NCBI RefSeq assembly: GCF_037861325.1
Contig: NZ_JAFELW010000010.1
Length of the DNA stretch: 10,624 nt
From: Riemerella anatipestifer_F
Lineage (GTDB): Bacteria > Bacteroidota > Bacteroidia > Flavobacteriales > Weeksellaceae
Strand: one strand, 5' to 3'
Of this stretch, positions 5,445 through 10,624 are shown in pieces. Position 1 is the first letter of the stretch. Every line of letters starts with the position of its first letter. Below the pieces are notes generated by a model. That model was not told the origin of the DNA. It was given only the letters and a program-made list of their open reading frames with translations, and did no database searches. Both the position numbers and the translations under genes were made by a program.

Positions 5445-8400
5445 TTATTTGCTGATTAATGAATGGATAAGCGTTACAGCCTCATTGATTTGCTGTATGC
5501 TCTTTAAATAATTAAGCTGAATATCGGTAGTTGTCTGCAAAGCAAATAGGTACTCCACATAAGAAATATCTCCGGTACTGTACCCCAGCTTTGCAGCATT
5601 GATAATCTCATCAGCATTGGGAAGTGCCTGCTCCTTGAAATAGGTAAACTGCGCTACATATTGTTCGTATTGTTTCAAGGCGTTTGCCAATTCCGTTTTA
5701 AGCTGTTGTTCCTGCCATTTCGCATTCAACTCTAATGACTGTTTTTGATAATCAAGAGCGCGTATTTTAGCTTTGGTAGCTCCAAAAGTTAACGGAATGG
5801 AGATACCTACATCAACAAAACTAAACCTTTGGTCTCTTCCGTAAAATTGCTCTACACCATTCCTACTATGCATTCCTATTAACGAGACATTATTATACCC
5901 TATGGTAAAATCTGGCAGTCCATTTGCTCGTTCTACTTTTTTACTTTGTTCAGCAATTTTGGCATCCTGATATAACATTTGAATACGAGGATGATTTTCA
6001 ATGGCAGCACGATCAATAAACGAACTTAAAAGCAACGGTTCGTATTCCGGTTTGGATACAATAACAAAATCGTCCGGTGTCTGCATTAAGGTTTTAAGGT
6101 ATTTGTAGGCATTTTGTCTGAAAATCTCATTTTGTTGGAATAACAAGTTTATTTCACCTTTCTTGGTAACTGCCGTATTAACGTCTAATTTACCTATATC
6201 TCCCGTTTTATACCGGAGTTCCGCAACACGGATAAAGTCTACATAAATACTATCAAGATACTTTAAAACCGAAGCATTATGCTCCAAATATTCCAACTGA
6301 TAATAATAGGTTCTTACCTGTTTTTTCAGTTCGTTTTCTGTCAGAGCCTTCGCCCACTGCTGACCTTTTACCTGCTCTTTGACAAGATTTTTCTTTGCCC
6401 CAAAGAGTGTCGGAAAGGGAATGGTCTGTGAAATTTGGAAACCGTCATTATATTCAAATCCCTCATTATTCCCGTATTGGAAGTTTACATCGGTCTTCGG
6501 TAGTTCATACGCCGTCTTGCTAAGGCTTTGGGCAGATTGAATATCCATATTTTTGGAACGTAGCTGAGGGTTGTTCTCCATAGCTATTTCGATAGCTCTA
6601 TCTACATTTACCGGATTTTGTGCCTTACTGTTTTGAGAAAAGCCTAAGAACGCAAACAGCAACAATAGTGGTGTTATGGCTTTCATCTTATTATTTTTTG
6701 TAGGCTTGTGATTTCTCATAAATACAAGGTATAGCAAAGGCAGTACGAACAGTGTCAATGCTGTTGCTGAAATCAATCCGCCGATAACCACCGTTGCTAA
6801 TGGTTTCTGCACTTCTGCACCTGCACTTGTACTCAATGCCATTGGTAAAAAACCTAAACTTGCTACCGATGCTGTCATCAATACTGGTCTTAGCCTTGTT
6901 TTGGCTCCCTCGATAATCCTCGGGATAATCTCGTTCCAGCCCTCTTTTTCCAATCTGTTGAATGTGGAAATCAGTACAATCCCGTTCAGAACGGCGACAC
7001 CGAACAGGGCGATAAACCCAACACCTGCCGATATACTGAAGGGCATATCCCTCAACAAAAGGGCAAACACGCCTCCAATGGCACTCATCGGGATAGCTGT
7101 ATAAACCAAAACGGCTTCCTTGAACGAATGGAACGTGAAATACAGTAGGATAAAAATCAGAAGTAGTGCGATAGGCACTGCAATCAATAATCTGTCGGTA
7201 GCTTTTTGGAGGTTCTCGAACTGACCGCCATAGGTAAAATAGTAACCTGTCGGGAGTTTAACCTGTTCCGCCAATTTATCCTGAATTTCATTGACAACAC
7301 TTGCTACATCACGCCCCTGCACATTGAAGCCCACATATATCCTGCGTTTACCGTCTTCACGGCTGATTTGTGCGGGACCTAATTTGTAGTCGATGTTGGC
7401 AACCTGCGAAAGCGGAACCTGCTCTCCGTTCGGAAGCGGAATAAACAGATTACTTACATCCTCGATGGAACTGCGGTGTGCTTCATCAAGCCGTACGACC
7501 AAATCAAACCTACGTTCGTTTTCATACACTACGCCTGCTGATTTACCTGCAAACGCTGTACTGACAATATCGTTTATCTCCTGTACATTCAAGCCATAGT
7601 TGGCTATTCGGGTACGGTCGTATTCGATATTGATTTGCGGAAGACCAGCTACCCGTTCCACAGTTGGAGCGGTCGCACCCTCTACCGTTTGGATAATGGC
7701 ATTCGCTTTATTGGCATAAATCAACAGGCTGTCAAGGTTCTCCCCGAATATCTTCACGGCTACATCCTGCCTGATACCTGTCATCAGTTCATTGAACCGC
7801 ATCTGTATCGGCTGGTTAGCTTCAAAGAATACACCCGGAATAACTTCGAGTTTCTCCATCATTTCATTGGAAAGCTCGTCATACGATTTCTTTTTTTTCC
7901 ATTCGTCCTGCGGTTTCAGTATAATCATCAGGTCGGTAGCTTCCGGAGGCATCGGGTCGGTCGGTACTTCGGCAGCACCTGTCTTGCCTACGACCATTTT
8001 TACTTCGTCAAATTCCTTGATTATTTTAGATGCCTGCATAGAGGTTTCCACGCTTTGGCTTAACGATGTTCCCTGTGGGAGGATACAGTGGAAAGCAAAA
8101 TCGCCCTCGCCTAATTTTGGCAGGAACTCTCCGCCCATCCGTGAAAATAGAAATATACTTATGGTAAACAGTCCAACGGCAATCGCAATAACCACATATT
8201 TTATCCGAATGGCTTTTTCTAACAAAGGCTTATAAACACCTTGCAGATAGTCCATCATTTTGTCTGAAAAATTCCTTTTGGTAATCGGTTTCTTAGACAG
8301 ACACAAGGCACTCATCATCGGGATATAGGTAAAGGACAAAATCAGTGCTCCCAATATGGCAAAACTTACGGTCTGTGCCATTGGCGTAAACATTTTCCCC

Positions 8401-9806
8401 TCTATACCGACCAAAGTAAGGATAGGGATATACACGATAAGGATAATAATTTCTCCAAACGCCGCACTTGTACGGATTTTTCTTGCAGATTCATACACCT
8501 CCTCGTCCATTTCTGTCTGCGTAAGTTTCTGTGTGGATTTCCGTAAGCCCAAATGGTGCATTGTCGCCTCAACGACTATCAGGGAACCGTCCACTATCAA
8601 TCCGAAATCAATAGCCCCCATACTCATCAAATTGGCACTCACACCAAATAGCCGCATCATTCCCAATGCAAAAAGCATTGATAACGGTATGGCGGACGCT
8701 ACGATTAAACCAGCCCTGAAATTCCCTAAGAAAATAATTAATACAAATATTACGATTAAAGCTCCTTCAATAAGGTTTTTTTCGACAGTACTTATGGCTC
8801 TATCTACCAAATTCATTCTATCCAAATAGGGTTCTATGACCACATCTTCGGGCAGGGATTGTTGGATAACCGGTATTTTTTCTTTGATGTTTTTTACGAC
8901 AGTGGCAGTATTTTCTCCCTTGAGCATCATCACAATACCTCCCACAGCATCTACCTCGCCGTTATAGGTCATAGCACCGTATCGGGTAGCGTTCCCGAAT
9001 TTCACTTCAGCTACATCTTTGATGAATACAGGAACAGTACCTGTATTTTTAACAACAATATTACCTACATCTTCCAGTGAAGTGACCAGACCAATTCCCC
9101 GAATGAAGTATGCATTGGGTTTCTTATCAATATAAGCACCTCCCGTATTTTGGTTGTTGTTTTCGAGTGCGGTAAAAATATCGGAGATACTGACGTCCAT
9201 TGCCTTGATGCGGTTAGGGTCAACGGATACCTCGTATTGTTTGAGCAGACCGCCGAAACTATTAACTTCTGCAATTCCCGGAGTACCGTAAAGTTGTCTG
9301 GCAACAATCCAGTCCTGCATTGTACGCAAATCCATTGCGGAATATTTATCTTCACTGCCTTCTTTGGGATGAAGAATATATTGGTACACCTCGCCAAGAC
9401 CTGTACTGACAGGGGAAAGTTCAGGTGTTCCGATGCCTTCCGGTATCTGTTCCTCTGCTTCTTTCAGTTTTTCATTGACCAATTGCCGGGCAAAATAAAT
9501 ATCTACATCATCTTGAAATACAACGGTGACAACGGAAAGTCCAAACCTCGAAATACTTCTTATTTCTTCCACTTTGGGAAGATTGACGATGCTTTGCTCA
9601 ACGGGAAAAGTAACCAATTGCTCTACTTCCTGTCCTGCCAATGTAGGACAGAGTGTAATAATCTGAACCTGATTATTGGTAATATCAGGTTGGGCATCAA
9701 TAGGGATTTTGGTGGCACTCCATACCCCCCAAATGATGAGAAACAAGGTCATCAATCCTATAATGAACTTATTCTTTATAGAGAATTTTATAATACTATT
9801 TAACAC
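5445..9806 (-). CDS. czcA: Heavy-metal RND permease fused to a TolC-type outer-membrane factor (CzcA-OMF fusion)
   Basis: A proton-driven metal exporter of the HME-RND family joined in frame to its outer-membrane channel. I place the start at GTG 9806, giving MLNSIIKFSIKNK, the usual start of CzcA proteins, and 1453 residues; a TTG at 9848 would add 14 unlikely residues. Residues 1-1040 are a complete permease: first helix (about 15-35), large periplasmic loop, and the proton-relay helix DFGLIVDGSLIVVE with Asp400, Asp406 and Glu413, nearly the same numbers as Asp402, Asp408 and Glu415 of CzcA. This signature points to Zn/Co/Cd rather than Cu/Ag. Residues 1041-1453 are a whole TolC homologue with its own signal peptide (MKAITPLLLLFAFLGF) and a likely signal-peptidase site after SKA (residue 1062). 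Two channel-strand motifs, QISQTIPFP and ISIPLTFG, are seen. The gene is second in the operon. Such fusions occur elsewhere in Bacteroidota. Confidence 0.94.
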   Translation of the reverse strand: MLNSIIKFSIKNKFIIGLMTLFLIIWGVWSATKIPIDAQPDITNNQVQIITLCPTLAGQEVEQLVTFPVEQSIVNLPKVEEIRSISRFGLSVVTVVFQDDVDIYFARQLVNEKLKEAEEQIPEGIGTPELSPVSTGLGEVYQYILHPKEGSEDKYSAMDLRTMQDWIVARQLYGTPGIAEVNSFGGLLKQYEVSVDPNRIKAMDVSISDIFTALENNNQNTGGAYIDKKPNAYFIRGIGLVTSLEDVGNIVVKNTGTVPVFIKDVAEVKFGNATRYGAMTYNGEVDAVGGIVMMLKGENTATVVKNIKEKIPVIQQSLPEDVVIEPYLDRMNLVDRAISTVEKNLIEGALIVIFVLIIFLGNFRAGLIVASAIPLSMLFALGMMRLFGVSANLMSMGAIDFGLIVDGSLIVVEATMHHLGLRKSTQKLTQTEMDEEVYESARKIRTSAAFGEIIILIVYIPILTLVGIEGKMFTPMAQTVSFAILGALILSFTYIPMMSALCLSKKPITKRNFSDKMMDYLQGVYKPLLEKAIRIKYVVIAIAVGLFTISIFLFSRMGGEFLPKLGEGDFAFHCILPQGTSLSQSVETSMQASKIIKEFDEVKMVVGKTGAAEVPTDPMPPEATDLMIILKPQDEWKKKKSYDELSNEMMEKLEVIPGVFFEANQPIQMRFNELMTGIRQDVAVKIFGENLDSLLIYANKANAIIQTVEGATAPTVERVAGLPQINIEYDRTRIANYGLNVQEINDIVSTAFAGKSAGVVYENERRFDLVVRLDEAHRSSIEDVSNLFIPLPNGEQVPLSQVANIDYKLGPAQISREDGKRRIYVGFNVQGRDVASVVNEIQDKLAEQVKLPTGYYFTYGGQFENLQKATDRLLIAVPIALLLIFILLYFTFHSFKEAVLVYTAIPMSAIGGVFALLLRDMPFSISAGVGFIALFGVAVLNGIVLISTFNRLEKEGWNEIIPRIIEGAKTRLRPVLMTASVASLGFLPMALSTSAGAEVQKPLATVVIGGLISATALTLFVLPLLYLVFMRNHKPTKNNKMKAITPLLLLFAFLGFSQNSKAQNPVNVDRAIEIAMENNPQLRSKNMDIQSAQSLSKTAYELPKTDVNFQYGNNEGFEYNDGFQISQTIPFPTLFGAKKNLVKEQVKGQQWAKALTENELKKQVRTYYYQLEYLEHNASVLKYLDSIYVDFIRVAELRYKTGDIGKLDVNTAVTKKGEINLLFQQNEIFRQNAYKYLKTLMQTPDDFVIVSKPEYEPLLLSSFIDRAAIENHPRIQMLYQDAKIAEQSKKVERANGLPDFTIGYNNVSLIGMHSRNGVEQFYGRDQRFSFVDVGISIPLTFGATKAKIRALDYQKQSLELNAKWQEQQLKTELANALKQYEQYVAQFTYFKEQALPNADEIINAAKLGYSTGDISYVEYLFALQTTTDIQLNYLKSIQQINEAVTLIHSLISK
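6684..6699 (-). other. Fusion junction: A6 run, hidden tandem stops and internal ATG
   Basis: On the minus strand the permease end reads ACA AAA AAT AAT AAG ATG. The A6 run (T6 at 6694-6699 on the plus strand) is followed in another frame by TAA TAA. One extra A would end the permease there, 1 nt before the ATG (6686) that starts the outer-membrane factor with its signal peptide. The sequence thus has the shape of two genes joined by a one-base change, or of a slippage switch. Confidence 0.6.
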
Positions 9807-9938
9807 TTCTATTGTGATTAATGATGAATAATTAATGATAAATTGCAATGATTATGAATACGAGAAATACGAAGTATGACCCAAAACATTCAGCTTGTTG
9901 CTGTACGCAAAAAGCTATAATCATTAAAACATTAAAAA
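9807..9938 (-). other. Gap between the DUF6660-like gene and the permease
   Basis: These 132 nt are strongly AT-rich. On the minus strand ATCATTAAT occurs twice just before the GTG start, and one ATTGCAAT, resembling a half of the 3717-3733 operator, lies at about 9842-9849. I see no clear TAnnTTTG promoter and no gene. Confidence 0.4.
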
Positions 9939-10265
9939 TTATGCATTAATCTTAGGCGGTTGCCAAATGTTTCCGTAGAAATTGGAAACTAATACAAAAT
10001 CACGTCTTGGGAATGTGGTTTTTGAACTTACAGGGGTTTTCTTTATATAAAGTTTATAAACTCCGAGATTTGTACTTGCCGTTGTACCACAACAAGTACA
10101 AGTACAAAACGGACTGCAAGTATCGTTATGGTCGCTCTTGTGGCTGTGAGCATCTGCACGTTCTGCAACTTCGGTTTTACTTCTGCAATCATTAGACGCA
10201 TCACTACAAGGCATTACTGATAATGCCAAAATGTAAATGCTGAATATGTATGCAAAAAACTTCAT
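9939..10265 (-). CDS. Small secreted Cys/His-rich protein, DUF6660-like
   Basis: A 108-residue protein, first gene of the efflux operon. An N-terminal hydrophobic segment (about 3-18, FFAYIFSIYILALSVMP) followed by CSDAS looks like a signal peptide; Cys20 lies where a lipidation site could be, but the lipobox is poor. The middle is rich in metal ligands: HSHKSDHND (about 40-48) and CSPFCTCTCC (about 50-59). The C-terminal third has a short aromatic tail ending IWQPPKINA. It resembles small proteins annotated DUF6660 that sit before czcA-like genes in Bacteroidota; that match is from memory. No function is established. The ligand cluster and position suggest periplasmic metal binding or delivery to the pump, which is inference. 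A TAnnTTTG element lies 7 nt upstream of the ATG. Confidence 0.82.
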   Translation of the reverse strand: MKFFAYIFSIYILALSVMPCSDASNDCRSKTEVAERADAHSHKSDHNDTCSPFCTCTCCGTTASTNLGVYKLYIKKTPVSSKTTFPRRDFVLVSNFYGNIWQPPKINA

Positions 10266-10272
10266 TTGGTGG

Positions 10273-10280
10273 CAAAGTTA
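10273..10280 (-). promoter_or_regulatory. Bacteroidota -7 promoter element for the efflux operon
   Basis: The minus strand reads TAACTTTG, an exact TAnnTTTG match, ending 7 nt before the ATG of the first gene. A TTTG lies 23 nt upstream, a little beyond the usual 19-21 nt spacing. Transcription from it would give a leader of only a few bases or none. Confidence 0.55.
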
Positions 10281-10318
10281 GTAAAATTCTGAAACGCTGT
10301 ATTCAAAGCGTTGGAAAA

Positions 10319-10383
10319 AAGTGGCTCTTTTGGTTTTGCGAAGCGTTGGCGTTGTGTGTCGGGCAAAACCAAATGTGCCACTT
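10319..10383. repeat. Compound hairpin, covarying partner of the hairpin at 838-906
   Basis: The outer arms AAGTGGC (10319-10325) and GCCACTT (10377-10383) pair perfectly. The TCT/TGT bulge (10326-10328 and 10374-10376) is followed by a perfect 11-bp stem TTTGGTTTTGC (10329-10339) with GCAAAACCAAA (10363-10373). The 23-nt loop contains TTGTGTGTCG. Bulge, loop core and the preceding GCGTTGGAAAAA are shared with the left copy; the stem bases differ on both sides so that pairing is kept. Confidence 0.8.
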
Positions 10384-10392
10384 GTGCGGTGG

Positions 10393-10432
10393 CAGAAAAA
10401 CAAAAAAATGTGTGTTGGGCAAAAATTAAATC
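10393..10432 (-). repeat. T-rich repeat box, inverted copy of 780-825
   Basis: The reverse complement gives GATTTAATTTTTGC, a 9-nt differing middle, then ATTTTTTTGTTTTTCTG, matching the left box at both ends with one T fewer in each block. It lies next to its hairpin, as on the left, but is inverted relative to it. Confidence 0.65.
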
Positions 10433-10485
10433 TTTGTCTTGTGTCATTGTCTGCTCGTTTTTTCTGTCCGTTTGGTCTTGGTAGT

Positions 10486-10589
10486 GTCGTCCGTTACCAT
10501 TGCTGCCAACGGAAAAAGTATTTGCGAAGGGCGGGGTTGAATTGGACGACAAGTTCAATTCAGCACAACCGAAGCGGATGCTTTTTCCG
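10486..10589. repeat. Cluster of overlapping inverted repeats in the upstream flank
   Basis: Three perfect arm pairs overlap: GTCGTCC (10486-10492) with GGACGAC (10544-10550); CGGAAAAAG (10510-10518) with CTTTTTCCG (10581-10589); and TGAATTG (10538-10544) with CAATTCA (10556-10562) around an 11-nt loop. The second and third nest into one 80-nt hairpin with unpaired sides; the first competes with them. No gene is supported in this stretch. Confidence 0.6.
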
Positions 10590-10624
10590 TATTGCTAATT
10601 TAAGAAAAAAAGTAATACGGAAAA
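10583..10624. repeat. Inverted repeat at the window edge
   Basis: TTTTCCGTATT (10583-10593) and AATACGGAAAA (10614-10624) are perfect 11-bp complements; with one G-T wobble the stem reaches 14 bp (10583-10596/10611-10624) around a 14-nt A-rich loop. The stem may continue past the window. It shares its left arm with the 10510-10589 hairpin, so only one of the two can form at a time. It could be a terminator or a mobile-element end. Confidence 0.6.

Noticed and set aside
5445..9806. Copper/silver specificity (CusA type)
   Set aside because: The relay helix carries the DFG-x3-DG-x5-E pattern of the Zn/Co/Cd group, and the partner ATPase has the Zn/Cd K/D pair. Metal range still needs direct measurement.
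9807..9848. TTG start giving 14 extra residues on the permease
   Set aside because: CzcA-type proteins begin at M-L-N-x-I-I; the GTG at 9806 gives this and places the proton-relay acids within two residues of their CzcA positions.
10262..10558. 98-residue minus-strand open frame overlapping the start of the DUF6660-like gene
   Set aside because: It reads straight through the right-hand hairpin and T-rich box, shows no family features, and its end covers the promoter and ATG of a better-supported gene.
532..10624. CRISPR array, tRNA, rRNA or IS transposase
   Set aside because: No regularly spaced repeats, no tRNA-like cloverleaf and no transposase-like frame were recognised on either strand.

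Overview
The window looks like an accessory, probably mobile, segment from a Bacteroidota genome. The clues are an erm(F)-type gene, an RND pump fused to its outer-membrane partner in a layout I associate with this phylum, AT-rich coding DNA, two TAnnTTTG -7 promoter elements and little use of strong Shine-Dalgarno sites. The genus cannot be fixed from the sequence; a Flavobacteriia-like or Sphingobacteriia-like host is an inference.

Layout. Positions 1-531 (+) hold the 3' two-thirds of erm(F), the 23S rRNA methyltransferase for macrolide-lincosamide-streptogramin B resistance, cut by the window edge. Positions 532-918 are non-coding and full of inverted repeats. Positions 919-10265 hold six genes, all on the minus strand and tightly packed, so they are transcribed right to left: a small secreted Cys/His-rich protein (DUF6660-like), a CzcA-type heavy-metal RND permease fused in frame to a TolC-type outer-membrane factor, a CzcB-type lipoprotein adaptor, a Fur-family regulator, a transglutaminase-fold protein, and a ZntA/CadA-type P1B ATPase. 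Positions 10266-10624 are again non-coding and repeat-rich.

How the genes fit together. The ATPase should move Zn(II)/Cd(II)/Pb(II) from cytoplasm to periplasm. The adaptor and the permease/outer-membrane fusion should then carry the metal across the outer membrane. The Fur-family protein is the likely metal sensor. A 31-bp dyad lies just downstream of its gene and just upstream of the transglutaminase and ATPase genes, so these two may form a separately controlled sub-operon. His-rich tracts occur in the ATPase, the adaptor and the small secreted protein.

What stands out: (i) the module is bracketed by two related hairpins (838-906 and 10319-10383) whose stems differ by compensated changes while bulges and loop core are conserved, as expected for sites recognised as folded DNA or RNA; (ii) the Fur-family gene ends at a TGA exactly where the family's C-terminal zinc-binding CxxC would begin, and the next codons would complete it; (iii) the permease/outer-membrane fusion keeps an internal signal peptide, preceded by an A6 run whose slippage would expose tandem TAA stops; (iv) an antibiotic-resistance gene and a metal-efflux module lie side by side, which allows co-selection.
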